From positions 1 to 47,110 of the forward strand of contig JAJZPO010000014.1 in assembly GCA_021811155.1 (NCBI GenBank): DNA of 47,110 nucleotides, written 5' to 3'. The DNA is from Bacillota bacterium (lineage in GTDB: Bacteria; Bacillota; Desulfitobacteriia; Desulfitobacteriales; JAJXUE01). Under the pieces are notes generated by a model. That model saw only the letters and a list, made by a program, of their open reading frames with translations. It made no database searches and had not been told where the DNA came from. The position numbers were made by a program, and so were the translations under genes. Numbering within the stretch: the first letter of the stretch is position 1; each line of letters opens with the position of its first letter. This document shows, piece by piece, positions 8,583 to 16,681 of the stretch.

Positions 8583-9602
8583 TTGGTAGGCATCAAAAGG
8601 TTCCTGTTGCTGCTCTTGGCGTGCAGTCTCTTTGTAATCTTTGGCCTCCCTGCCCCGGATTCCTCCCGCCTTGCCGCGCCAAATCAGAGTGGGAATCTAG
8701 GCCCAGAGCCTCAAACCAGCCTGGCCCATGGGTACGGGACAGTGCAGCAGGCGGGCGGCGAAGGAGTGCTTCCCGGTTCCGGACAACCGGACAAGCCGCT
8801 GCTGCAAGAATCAAGCACTGATTGGGGGGAGTACGCGGCAGAGTTCGGCAATCAGTCAGACGGCAGATTAAATGTTTTGTTCATGGGCATAGATGCCAGG
8901 GGAAAGGAACCAAGCCGCTCCGACAGCATGATTTTGTTAAGCATCAATCCTGAGGACAACACTGCGGTGGTAATGTCGATTATGCGTGACACATACGTGA
9001 CCATCAGCGCTCCGAAACCGGTGAGGAACCGGATCAACACTGCCTATGCCATTGGCGGACCCGCTCTGGCTGCCAAGACGGTAAGCAGTTTCCTGCAAGT
9101 ACCGGTGAAATACTACATGGTCATGGATTTCCAGGGATTTGAAAAGGCCATCGACGCCATTGGCGGCGTTGAACTTGATGTGGAGAAAAGGATGGATTAC
9201 AAGGACGACGGCGTCTACGACATTCACCTGCAGGCGGGCAGGCAAATCCTGAATGGCCGGCAAGCCCTGGGTTATGCCCGGTTCCGCCATGACATCAAGG
9301 GAGATTACGCCAGGGTGGAGAGGCAGCGCAAGCTCTTAGGGGCGGTGAAAGACAAGATTCAAGGGATTCAAGCCGTGTATTATCTGCCCAAAATCATTGA
9401 AGCCGTGAGACCCTATGTCGAGACAAATCTGGACTTCCCTGCCTTGGCAGGTCTTGCCTACCTGGGCAGCCGTTTGCAAGAGATCAGGGCCTACACCGTT
9501 CCTGCGGCAGCGTCACACCACGTCCAAAGCGTGAATGGAATGGCGGTGCTCATTCCGGATATAGATAAAACCAGGCGTGAAGTTCGCGCCTACCTGCGCT
9601 AG
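8583..9602 (+). CDS. LytR-CpsA-Psr (LCP) family cell-wall polymer transferase
   Basis: A 339-residue membrane-anchored LCP protein. Members transfer polymers such as teichoic acid or capsule from lipid carrier to peptidoglycan outside the membrane. A hydrophobic anchor spans about residues 4-25, followed by a low-complexity linker to about 95 and then the LCP domain: VLFMGIDARG, RSDSMILLSI, SIMRDTYV, NRINTAYAIGG, DFQGFEKAIDAIGGVELDV, ALGYARFRHD and DYARVERQRKLL, with the phosphate-binding arginines and acidic residues. TTG 8583 is chosen because GGAGGTGG (8571-8578) is ideally placed; a TTG at 8559 would put that ribosome site inside the gene. Confidence 0.88.
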   Translation: MVGIKRFLLLLLACSLFVIFGLPAPDSSRLAAPNQSGNLGPEPQTSLAHGYGTVQQAGGEGVLPGSGQPDKPLLQESSTDWGEYAAEFGNQSDGRLNVLFMGIDARGKEPSRSDSMILLSINPEDNTAVVMSIMRDTYVTISAPKPVRNRINTAYAIGGPALAAKTVSSFLQVPVKYYMVMDFQGFEKAIDAIGGVELDVEKRMDYKDDGVYDIHLQAGRQILNGRQALGYARFRHDIKGDYARVERQRKLLGAVKDKIQGIQAVYYLPKIIEAVRPYVETNLDFPALAGLAYLGSRLQEIRAYTVPAAASHHVQSVNGMAVLIPDIDKTRREVRAYLR

Positions 9603-9614
9603 GGGGTGAATCAA

Positions 9615-9794
9615 ATGGGTAAATCACGCCTGCATTGGTTCATCTTTGTGGCTTTGCTGGGCTTGATTCTGACTGTTGCCCTGTCTTTCACCCTCTACCG
9701 GCTTTACGCGGGCGAGAAAAAGCCCTTGCCGGCCACCAGCGTGAGGTGCAATAATCCCTTAGCGCCGGTGCATATTCCGCCAAACCCCAGCTAA
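9615..9794 (+). CDS. Small single-pass membrane protein, unknown
   Basis: A 59-residue protein with one transmembrane helix (about residues 8-30), a short basic-acidic stretch, a single cysteine and a proline-rich tail. The start ATG follows AGGGGGTG by 6 bases, and the gene lies 12 bases after the LCP stop, so it is probably translated from the same message. I do not recognise the family. Its topology suggests a partner or accessory to the LCP protein, but that is only inference from position. Confidence 0.55.
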   Translation: MGKSRLHWFIFVALLGLILTVALSFTLYRLYAGEKKPLPATSVRCNNPLAPVHIPPNPS

Positions 9795-9827
9795 TACTAA
9801 GAGGGAAAATTCGTCTAGGAGGAATGG

Positions 9828-10031
9828 TTGAACATGCATGTAGTAAAGGTGACTGAATTGATTGGCGAGTCAACCCAGAACTGGAATGACGCAGTGCAAA
9901 ACGCAGTTAAACAGGCTGCCCGAGATATCCCTAACATCACCGGAGTAGAAGTTTACAATCTTACCTGCGGCGTGCGCGACGGCCAGCTGATTGAATACAA
10001 AGCGAACGTCAAAATAGCTTACAAAGATTAG
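9828..10031 (+). CDS. Dodecin-family protein
   Basis: A 67-residue protein with the dodecin fold pattern: VVKVTELIGESTQNWNDAVQNAV (strand-helix), then NITGVEVYNLTCGV and QLIEYKANVKIAY. Dodecins form hollow dodecamers that bind flavins. In flavin-binding archaeal and bacterial dodecins a tryptophan stacks on the flavin just before the VEV-type strand; here that position is glycine (TGVEV), so flavin binding cannot be assumed. AGGAGG at 9817-9822 fits TTG 9828 (5-base spacing) or ATG 9834 (11-base spacing). The latter gives MHVVKV, closer to the usual N-terminus. Confidence 0.8.
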   Translation: MNMHVVKVTELIGESTQNWNDAVQNAVKQAARDIPNITGVEVYNLTCGVRDGQLIEYKANVKIAYKD

Positions 10032-10072
10032 ACAAGGGGGTAGGGTCCAGGCAGATAAGGGCAGATCCTGTT

Positions 10073-10146
10073 ACGAAGTCCGGGGTACGGAGTCCGAAGC
10101 CGGAAGGTTTGATATCGGGCTGCCGGTCCCGGACTTCGGACTTCAC
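10073..10146. repeat. Intergenic inverted repeat with AGTCCGA-type heptamers
   Basis: The left arm has GAAGTCCGG and GGAGTCCGAAG (10073-10102). The right arm has CCGGACTTCGGACTTC (10123-10146). The arms are imperfect complements built of heptamer units, so this looks like a sequence variant of the heptamer-armed elements at 17639, 24598 and 44393. It separates dodecin from spoVAC. Confidence 0.6.
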
Positions 10147-10166
10147 ATTTGGGCGGGTGAAAAGGT

Positions 10167-10832
10167 GTGGAGCAAAGCGATAAATTAATTCCCCGGTTCA
10201 AGTCGGACGGAGAGAACACGGGCAGCTCGCCGGGAATGGGACCGGGCCAGGAACAGGTATCCCTGCAAACAGCCCGGTTAAAGCAAAAACAACAGCAGAA
10301 AAGGCAGCAGAGCCGGTTTCCCGGGCCTGTGCAAAGCTTGGTGGACCTGCTCGGACCGGAACAGCCTAAAGGTCAGATAGTTTCACCCGGTCAGCCCAAA
10401 CTTACCCCCCAGGAGTATAAAGAGATTGTGGAAAGGCACAAACCCAAACCCACGCTGCTGAAAAACAGTGTATGGGCCTTTGGGGTGGGGGGAATTATTT
10501 GCGCTATTGGCCAGGTAATTCAAAACCTGCTGCATGCTCTCGGCATTAACGGTACTGCCATGGCTTCGGCATCTTCCGTTGTGATGATTTTCCTGGGCGC
10601 CCTGCTCACTGGACTGGGCGTTTATGATGAAATAGGCAAAAGGGCGGGGGCTGGGTCCATCGTGCCAATAACCGGGTTTGCCAACTCGATGGTTGCACCG
10701 GCCTTGGAGTTTAAACGGGAAGGCTTTGTCCTCGGTGTAGGGGCAAGGTTGTTTACCATAGCCGGGCCTGTACTGGTGTACGGAATTTTGACTTCGGTCA
10801 TAATTGGCTTGATTAAATTGTTGGTGGGGTGA
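10167..10832 (+). CDS. spoVAC: Stage V sporulation protein AC
   Basis: A 221-residue membrane protein of the SpoVA dipicolinic acid channel, in the forespore inner membrane. The SpoVAC core starts near residue 78 (LTPQEYKEIVERHKPK, then LLKNSVWAFGVGGIICAIGQ) and has several membrane segments with the conserved GVYDEIGKRAGAGSIVPITGFANSM. The first 70 or so residues are a polar, glutamine-rich extension not found in the 150-residue Bacillus protein. GTG 10167 follows AAAAGGTG; an ATG at 10236 would shorten the extension but has only a weak ribosome site. First gene of spoVAC-AD-AEb-AEa-AF. Confidence 0.92.
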   Translation: MEQSDKLIPRFKSDGENTGSSPGMGPGQEQVSLQTARLKQKQQQKRQQSRFPGPVQSLVDLLGPEQPKGQIVSPGQPKLTPQEYKEIVERHKPKPTLLKNSVWAFGVGGIICAIGQVIQNLLHALGINGTAMASASSVVMIFLGALLTGLGVYDEIGKRAGAGSIVPITGFANSMVAPALEFKREGFVLGVGARLFTIAGPVLVYGILTSVIIGLIKLLVG

Positions 10833-10841
10833 GTAGGCCTG

Positions 10842-11852
10842 ATGAATTCCAAACTCCGGGGCAAACAAACCCTTGCTTTTCAAACACCGCCGGTAATCGT
10901 ATCCATGGCCTCTATCGTGGGGCCTATGGAAGGACAGGGTCCGCTGGGCTCAAAATTTGACAAGGTTCTTCCGGATAACCTTGACGGGGAGCAGAGCTGG
11001 GAGAAGACCGAAAGCAAGATGCTTAAAGATGCGGCCAAACTGGCAATCTCCCAGGCTAAACTGACAGAACAGGATATCGGGTTTATGCTGGCGGGGGATT
11101 TATTGAACCAAATAACGGCGTCCAACTACGCAGCCAGGGACTTGCCTATCCCCTTTCTGGGTTTGTTTGGGGCCTGCTCGACCATGGCCCTGGGAATGGC
11201 GGTAGGGTCGATGCTGATTGACGGCGGCTACGCAGCGCGGGTGGTGGCGGCGGCATCCAGCCACCATGAGACAGCTGAACGCCAGTACCGTTATCCCACG
11301 GAACTGGGGGTGCAAAGGCCTATGTCGGCGCAGTGGACCGTTACCGGGGCCGGCGCCAGCCTTCTGGCCCAGGACGGTTACGGGGTGAAAATTACCCATG
11401 CCACTCTGGGTAAGGTAATCGACCTGGGAATAACAGACCCGTCAGACATGGGTTCCGCTATGGCGCCGGCTATCGCGGACACAATTATCACCCATTTTCA
11501 GGATCTGGGCCTAGGTCCGGAAGAATATGACCTGGTAATTACGGGCGACCTGGGAACAGTAGGCATGAATATCTGCCACGAACTGGTGCAGCGGGCCGGT
11601 TATGACCTGACCCGGTTCGCCGACTGCGGTGTCCTGATTTATGACCCAAGCCAGGATGCCCATGCCGGAGGGAGCGGGTGTGGCTGCTCTGCCGTGGTCA
11701 TGAACGGCCATATTATGAAAGAAATTCTCGCGGGACGCCTGCGCAAGGCACTGTTTATCGGCAGCGGCGCACTGCTCAGCCCGACGTTCAGCCAGCAGGG
11801 TGAATCAATCCCTTCCGTTGGGCACGCAGTGGCCCTGGAAGGACCCGGTTAA
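10842..11852 (+). CDS. spoVAD: Stage V sporulation protein AD
   Basis: A 336-residue protein with a thiolase-like fold that binds dipicolinic acid and forms the soluble part of the SpoVA complex. Family features are visible: VGPMEGQGPLG, the FGACSTMALGMAVG segment with a cysteine at the thiolase position, SSHHETAERQYRYPTELG, and DPSQDAHAGGSGCGCSA. The start ATG is 9 bases after the spoVAC stop. Normal length, no disruption. Confidence 0.95.
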   Translation: MNSKLRGKQTLAFQTPPVIVSMASIVGPMEGQGPLGSKFDKVLPDNLDGEQSWEKTESKMLKDAAKLAISQAKLTEQDIGFMLAGDLLNQITASNYAARDLPIPFLGLFGACSTMALGMAVGSMLIDGGYAARVVAAASSHHETAERQYRYPTELGVQRPMSAQWTVTGAGASLLAQDGYGVKITHATLGKVIDLGITDPSDMGSAMAPAIADTIITHFQDLGLGPEEYDLVITGDLGTVGMNICHELVQRAGYDLTRFADCGVLIYDPSQDAHAGGSGCGCSAVVMNGHIMKEILAGRLRKALFIGSGALLSPTFSQQGESIPSVGHAVALEGPG

Positions 11853-11867
11853 AGGAGGTAGGAAGTA

Positions 11868-12230
11868 TTGTTCGAGATGGTTGTACCCGCCTTTCTGGTA
11901 GGGGGAGCGCTTTGCTTGATAGCGCAGTTGCTCATGGATTTGACTAAACCGGCCATAACCCCAGCCCATGTGCTGGTCACTTACGTTACCGGCGGAGCCA
12001 TCCTGACGGGACTGGGGATCTACGCACCGTTGGTCAAACTTGGCGGGGCTGGCGCCACTATCCCACTTACGGGCTTTGGCTATTCCCTGGCCAAGGGCGC
12101 CATGGAGGGTGCAGCCAAAAAAGGGTTAATCGGCGCTTTAACCGGGGGGCTTGAGGCATCTGCGGCGGGCATAGCAGCAGCGGTGGTTTTTGGCTATCTT
12201 GTCGCAGTAATCTTCAACCCCAAAGGCTAG
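11868..12230 (+). CDS. spoVAE: Stage V sporulation protein AE (SpoVAEb type)
   Basis: A 120-residue integral membrane protein with three to four hydrophobic segments, including TYVTGGAILTGLGIYAPLVKLGGAGATIPLTGFGYSLAKGAMEG. It is the paralogue of SpoVAC (compare GAGSIVPITGFANSM there) and part of the dipicolinate channel. The start is TTG 11868 after AAAGGAGGTAGG; an ATG at 11877 is possible but worse spaced. Confidence 0.93.
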   Translation: MFEMVVPAFLVGGALCLIAQLLMDLTKPAITPAHVLVTYVTGGAILTGLGIYAPLVKLGGAGATIPLTGFGYSLAKGAMEGAAKKGLIGALTGGLEASAAGIAAAVVFGYLVAVIFNPKG

Positions 12231-12233
12231 AAC

Positions 12234-12800
12234 ATGGCCGGAAAGAAGAAGATAATTCTGATAACGGACGGAGATTCAGTGGCTGCCAAAACCCTTGAAG
12301 TGGTGGCAGACCGGGTGGGCGGTTCCTGCATATCAGCCTCCTGGGGCAATCCCACCCGTATTTCCGGTGAGCAGGTGGTGGAACTGATCAAACGTGCTAG
12401 GCGAGAGCCTGTACTGGTTATGGTGGATGACCGGGGAGCGGCGGGAAAGGGGAAGGGCGAATCAGTACTCGAGTACCTGGTTAACCATCCGGATATCGAT
12501 GTTTTGGGAACTGTGGCAGTGGCATCCAATTCCATTACCCATAACGGGATCAAAGTCGACCTGTCTATTGACCGGGACTGTGAAAAGATTGATGGGCCAG
12601 TGGACAAATTTGGTTTGCCGGAGCCCCTCGGCAATAAGTATCTGGAAGGAGATACGGTTGAAATCCTGGCAAAACTGGAAGTCCCGGTTATTGTCGGTAC
12701 AGGGGATACGGGAAAAATGGAAGGGAAAGACAGCATGTACCTGGGGGCCGAGGTTACGACCCGCGCGGTACAGGAGATTTTAGCAAGGAGCGGAGAATAA
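12234..12800 (+). CDS. spoVAEA: Stage V sporulation protein AE (SpoVAEa type)
   Basis: A 188-residue soluble protein (SpoVAEa family). Conserved stretches are IILITDGDSVAAKTLEVVA, GGSCISASWGNPT, VLVMVDDRGAAGKGKGE, VAVASNSITHNGIKVD and VPVIVGTGDTGKMEGKDS. Its job in the SpoVA complex is poorly known. It starts 3 bases after spoVAE, and its TAA shares a base with the next ATG (TAATG), so it is coupled on both sides. Confidence 0.9.
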   Translation: MAGKKKIILITDGDSVAAKTLEVVADRVGGSCISASWGNPTRISGEQVVELIKRARREPVLVMVDDRGAAGKGKGESVLEYLVNHPDIDVLGTVAVASNSITHNGIKVDLSIDRDCEKIDGPVDKFGLPEPLGNKYLEGDTVEILAKLEVPVIVGTGDTGKMEGKDSMYLGAEVTTRAVQEILARSGE

Positions 12801-14320
12801 TGGGGCGTTCCAGGAGCCAACAGCAAAATGTGCAGGAGCCCGAGAGCGAAAAGGACATCAAAGTAAGCAAGAACTACCAGGAAAACGTTGACTTCCTCAA
12901 GCAGGAGCTTGGGGTGGGCGCCAGCTTCGACGTTATATTCACAGAAATCCTGGTAGGGGGCAAAAAGATTGCGATTTTCGGCCTTAACGGCATGGTTGAC
13001 GGTGAGGTGCTGTCCCAGATCATGGCTGTGCTGGAACTGGCGCAGCGCGAAAACATGGTGCCCAATACCCTGGAAAAAGTGTTTCAGGGGAGGATAGCCA
13101 CAAACCAGGTCACTAAAGTCAGCACCATGGACAAGGTGATTTTCTTTGTCCTATCAGGCCCTGTTGCCTTGGTGGTGGAGGGTGCGGAAGAAATCATCAT
13201 AGTAGATATCCGCTCTTATCCGGGCCGTATGCCGGAAGAGCCCGACATTGAACGGGTTACCCGCGGCTCACGCGATGGATTTGTGGAAACCCTGGTGTTC
13301 AACGTGGCGCTTATCAGGCGGAGGCTGCGGGATCCTAAGCTGCGCATGGAAATCATGCAGGCAGGCAGCCGGTCCAAGACCGATGTCTGCGTCGCCTACA
13401 TCGAAGATGTAGCTAACAGGGATTTGGTGGATGTAATAAAAAAGGAAATCCAGGCCATCAAGATTGACGGCATTCCCATGGCGGAAAAATCGGTGGAAGA
13501 GTTCATCCTGGGCAAGAAATACTGGAACCCCTTTCCCAAGGTGAGATACACAGAAAGGCCGGACGTTGCCGCGATTCATCTCTTGGAAGGACATGTGCTG
13601 GTGATGGTGGACACATCGCCCAGCGTGATGATTACACCTTCCACCCTGTTTCACCACATGCAGCACGCTGAAGAATACCGGCAGAACCCGGCTGTCGGGG
13701 TTTACATCCGCTGGATTAGGTTTTTGGCCATCTTTCTTTCGGTCTTTCTGGTGCCTGCTTGGTTCGTACTGGCCAGTGACCCCGGCTATCTGCCAGGATG
13801 GCTGAAATTCGTCGGCTTGTCCAAAGTAACTAAGATTCCCCTGGGCTGGCAGCTGCTTACGGGGGAAATAGGTATTGATATAGTGCGTATGGCGGCAATC
13901 CATACTCCCACCCCGCTGGCAACTGCGCTCGGCATCATCGCCGCGTTCATGCTCGGCGATGTGGCCATCAAAGCAGGACTGTTTGCGCCTGAAGTTATCA
14001 TGTATCTGGCCTTTTCGGCCGTGGGCACCTTTGCTACTCCCAGCTATGAGCTGAGCGTGGCCAACCGCCTGGCCCGCATTTTCATGATTCTCGCAGTTTG
14101 GTTTTTCAATGTCTGGGGCTTTGTCGCAGGTACCGTGCTGATCCTGTTGTTGCTGGGGTTTACCAAGTCTTTTGGTGTTCCTTACCTGTGGCCTTTGGTA
14201 CCTTTCAATTGGCAAGCGCTCCGGTCTATCCTGGTCCGGTCCCCGGTGCCGATTCACAATATCCGCCCCAGTATCTTGAAGCCCCAGGATCCCACCAGAC
14301 AGCCGGAGGGCAGAAACTAA
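12800..14320 (+). CDS. spoVAF: Stage V sporulation protein AF (GerA-family)
   Basis: A 506-residue membrane protein of the GerA A-subunit family, last gene of the spoVA operon, associated with the dipicolinate channel and spore germination in Bacillus. A large soluble N-terminal half (about residues 1-295) includes SRSKTDVCVAYIEDVAN and EGHVLVMVDTSPSVMITP. The C-terminal half has about five membrane segments between roughly 295 and 470, with an HTPTPLATALG loop typical of the family. The ATG overlaps the previous stop by one base. Confidence 0.93.
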   Translation: MGRSRSQQQNVQEPESEKDIKVSKNYQENVDFLKQELGVGASFDVIFTEILVGGKKIAIFGLNGMVDGEVLSQIMAVLELAQRENMVPNTLEKVFQGRIATNQVTKVSTMDKVIFFVLSGPVALVVEGAEEIIIVDIRSYPGRMPEEPDIERVTRGSRDGFVETLVFNVALIRRRLRDPKLRMEIMQAGSRSKTDVCVAYIEDVANRDLVDVIKKEIQAIKIDGIPMAEKSVEEFILGKKYWNPFPKVRYTERPDVAAIHLLEGHVLVMVDTSPSVMITPSTLFHHMQHAEEYRQNPAVGVYIRWIRFLAIFLSVFLVPAWFVLASDPGYLPGWLKFVGLSKVTKIPLGWQLLTGEIGIDIVRMAAIHTPTPLATALGIIAAFMLGDVAIKAGLFAPEVIMYLAFSAVGTFATPSYELSVANRLARIFMILAVWFFNVWGFVAGTVLILLLLGFTKSFGVPYLWPLVPFNWQALRSILVRSPVPIHNIRPSILKPQDPTRQPEGRN

Positions 14321-14401
14321 AGTGGGGGCAGAATTCAGAATTCAGACTTGCATGCCGCTTCACGGCACCGCTGATGAATGAAAACAGACCTGTAAGCTCA
14401 A

Positions 14402-14521
14402 GGGTGAATTTTCTTTCTGCGCAGAGAAGCATTACGGAGGAGGAAGGTCAATGAGGAAGCGAGCCGAAAAGCATGCTAGGCGACGTAGTCTGCTGAACGG
14501 AGCAGAAAGAAAATTCGACCC
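14402..14521 (+). ncRNA. Candidate structured RNA / long hairpin before the activase operon
   Basis: The gap 14321-14604 has no gene. GAATTTTCTTTCTGC at 14406-14420 is perfectly complementary to 14502-14516, and the flanks extend the stem with GGGT (14402-14405) and ACCC (14518-14521) around one bulged G. The 81-base interior is purine-rich and contains AGGAGGAAGG, GCATGC and GGCGACGTAGTC; I could not assign it to a known riboswitch. A truncated heptamer-like repeat (AGAATTCAGAATTCAG, from 14331) and a GCCGC/CGGC hairpin precede it. It lies 84 bases before the 14605 start, so a leader or an inserted element are both possible. Confidence 0.45.
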
Positions 14522-14604
14522 GGGCAGACCCAAAAAACTTGTATCAAGAAGAACAACGGGTACGCCTTAGTAATCGACAGACAAACTTTAGGAGGTAAAA
14601 TTGC

Positions 14605-15588
14605 ATGAGGATAGGGGTGCCCAGGGGGCTGCTCTTTTTCTATTACTATCCCTTGTGGGAAGCGTTCTTCCGCACTCTGGGTGTTGAGCTTGTTGTTTCC
14701 GCACCTACTTCACGGCCGCTGTTTAACCGGGGGGTAGTGTTAGCCAGTGATGAAACCTGCTTGCCGGTAAAAGTCTTTTTCGGTCACATTGAAAGCCTGC
14801 GTGAGAAACAGGTGGATTATGTTTTTTTGCCGCGCATGGTGAGCATGGAAAAAAGAACTTATCTCTGCCCCAAACTCTTGGGCTTTCCGGAAGTCGTTAC
14901 CTCGGTAATCACCGATTTGCCGCCTGTACTCACCGCCAATTTCAATTTGCGCAAGAACCCCAAAGAATTGGACAAGGCGCTGCATGAGTTGGGAAAACAG
15001 CTTGGGTATAATGCCAGACGAATCCAGCAGGCTGTAGAAGCGGCCCGGGAGGCCCAGGCCAGGTTTGAGGACCTGCTCCTGGGCGGCCAGGAATTTGACC
15101 TGGCGGTGAAAGGAAGGAGTGCAGAGCGGAACACCGCTGAGGTAGCCCTGCGGATCGGAGTCCTCGGCCATGCCTATATGTTGTATGACAGGTTTACGAG
15201 CCTGGATATCAAGGGCAAGTTGAGCAAATTTGGCACAGAGATAATCACTGCGGAAACAGTGGACTCAGGCGAGATAGACCACTATATGGAGCAGCTGCCG
15301 AAAAAAATGTTCTGGAGCCACAGCAAGCGCATTTTGGGAGCCGCCTACAGCTTTATCGACGATCCCCGGGTGCACGGCCTGGTTCACCTCAGCTGCTTTG
15401 GCTGCGGGCCTGATTCCATGATAGCGGACATGGTTGAGAGGGCTTGCCGCCGCAGGGGAAAGCCCTTTATGGTTCTGACCTTGGATGAACATACGGGTGA
15501 GGCCGGACTTGTTACCCGCTTGGAAGCCTATGTGGACATGCTGCGCAGGAGGGTTGAGGTTGAAAATAACATTTCCGCACATGGGTAA
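14605..15588 (+). CDS. 2-hydroxyacyl-CoA dehydratase-like protein (DUF2229 type), subunit 1
   Basis: A 327-residue protein that I recognise as the DUF2229 / acyl-CoA dehydratase activase-related group: MRIGVPRGLLFFYYYPLWEAFF, ASDETCLPVKVFFGH (conserved Cys), LCPKLLGFP, HLSCFGCGPDSM and DEHTGEAGLVTRLEAYVDML. In many clostridial genomes this domain is the C-terminal part of a giant activase fusion; here it is a separate gene. Cysteines in the D-E-T-C and S-C-F-G-C motifs are likely cluster ligands. The start ATG follows TAGGAGGT. The substrate is unknown. Confidence 0.75.
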   Translation: MRIGVPRGLLFFYYYPLWEAFFRTLGVELVVSAPTSRPLFNRGVVLASDETCLPVKVFFGHIESLREKQVDYVFLPRMVSMEKRTYLCPKLLGFPEVVTSVITDLPPVLTANFNLRKNPKELDKALHELGKQLGYNARRIQQAVEAAREAQARFEDLLLGGQEFDLAVKGRSAERNTAEVALRIGVLGHAYMLYDRFTSLDIKGKLSKFGTEIITAETVDSGEIDHYMEQLPKKMFWSHSKRILGAAYSFIDDPRVHGLVHLSCFGCGPDSMIADMVERACRRRGKPFMVLTLDEHTGEAGLVTRLEAYVDMLRRRVEVENNISAHG

Positions 15589-16681
15589 TATCTGGATACC
15601 GGTTAAGGCTTTGTTTGATTACCTGGACATAGAGTTCGTCCTGCCGCCCCAAAACTCAAAACGCACCCTCAGCCTGGGAACGCAGCATTCCCCTGAAGGG
15701 GCCTGCCTCCCATTTAAACTCAATATCGGCAACCTGATTGATGCAGCTGCCCAGGGCGCGGACACTATGTTGATGACGGGGGGTGTGGGCCCTTGCAGAT
15801 TTGGGTACTATGGAGACCTGGAGAGGGACATACTCGCAGACTTGGGCATAAACCTTAAGCTCATCACGCTTGAGCCGCCGGACGGCAGTCTGACCGGTCT
15901 GGCCCGGAGAATCAAGCTCGCCGCGGGGGACAAACCCTGGCCGAGAATTATCGGCGCCGTCAAATTCGCTTACGGCAAGGCGTTGGCTATGGACCGGATA
16001 GAAGACATCATTCACTGGGCCAGGCCGCGGGCGCTAAATCCGCGTCTGGCGGAAGAAATTTACCGTCAGGCCCAGACAGAACTTGACCAGGCCCGGGATG
16101 CCAAAGGAGTCGACCGGGTGGTGCGGGACACACGCTCGCGGGTGCGGGGACTGGCCCTGAAACAAGACTATGAACCGTTGCGGGTGGGGATCGTGGGAGA
16201 AATCTACACCCTGCTTGACCCCTTTTCCTGCCATGATATTGAGCGCCACTTGGGGCATTTGGGAGTTCATGTGGACCGTTCCATCTATATCAGCGGTTGG
16301 ATTAACGAGCATGTTTTTCAGGGCCTGTACAAGGCCTATAAAGACATATCCCACCACAAGGCGCTGGCCAAACCTTTTCTCAACCATACTGTGGGCGGGC
16401 ACGGCCAGGAAACCATCGGCGGCGCCGTTGACTTTGCCAGGCACGGCTTTGACGGGGTGATCCACCTGCTGCCGCTTACCTGCATGCCGGAAATCGTCGC
16501 CGCCTCAATTTTGCCGCAGGTCAGTAAAAGTTTGCAGATTCCAGTCATGACCCTTTACGTTGACGAACAGGCGGGCGAGGCGGGACTTCTCACCCGCCTG
16601 GAAGCCTTTATTGATTTGATCGACAGGGAAAAAAGAATGAACCGGAGGATCAGTGATGAACAGACTGTACTTGGGGGTTGA
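15560..16681 (+). CDS. 2-hydroxyacyl-CoA dehydratase-like protein (DUF2229-related), subunit 2
   Basis: A 373-residue relative of the preceding gene. It begins MKITFPHMGNIWIPVKALF and carries SPEGACLPFKLNIGN, TGGVGPCRFGYYGD, LLPLTCMPEIVA and DEQAGEAGLLTRLEAF; the last is nearly the same as the end of subunit 1. TTG 15560 is chosen because AGGAGGG (15547-15553) is spaced by 6 bases and the resulting N-terminus matches the family. It overlaps the previous gene by 29 bases, so the pair is probably translated together. Conserved cysteines suggest iron-sulfur binding. Confidence 0.75.
   Translation: MKITFPHMGNIWIPVKALFDYLDIEFVLPPQNSKRTLSLGTQHSPEGACLPFKLNIGNLIDAAAQGADTMLMTGGVGPCRFGYYGDLERDILADLGINLKLITLEPPDGSLTGLARRIKLAAGDKPWPRIIGAVKFAYGKALAMDRIEDIIHWARPRALNPRLAEEIYRQAQTELDQARDAKGVDRVVRDTRSRVRGLALKQDYEPLRVGIVGEIYTLLDPFSCHDIERHLGHLGVHVDRSIYISGWINEHVFQGLYKAYKDISHHKALAKPFLNHTVGGHGQETIGGAVDFARHGFDGVIHLLPLTCMPEIVAASILPQVSKSLQIPVMTLYVDEQAGEAGLLTRLEAFIDLIDREKRMNRRISDEQTVLGG

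Noticed and set aside
13268-14257. 329-residue minus-strand open frame
   Set aside because: Antisense to spoVAF, with the composition of a shadow frame and no ribosome site.
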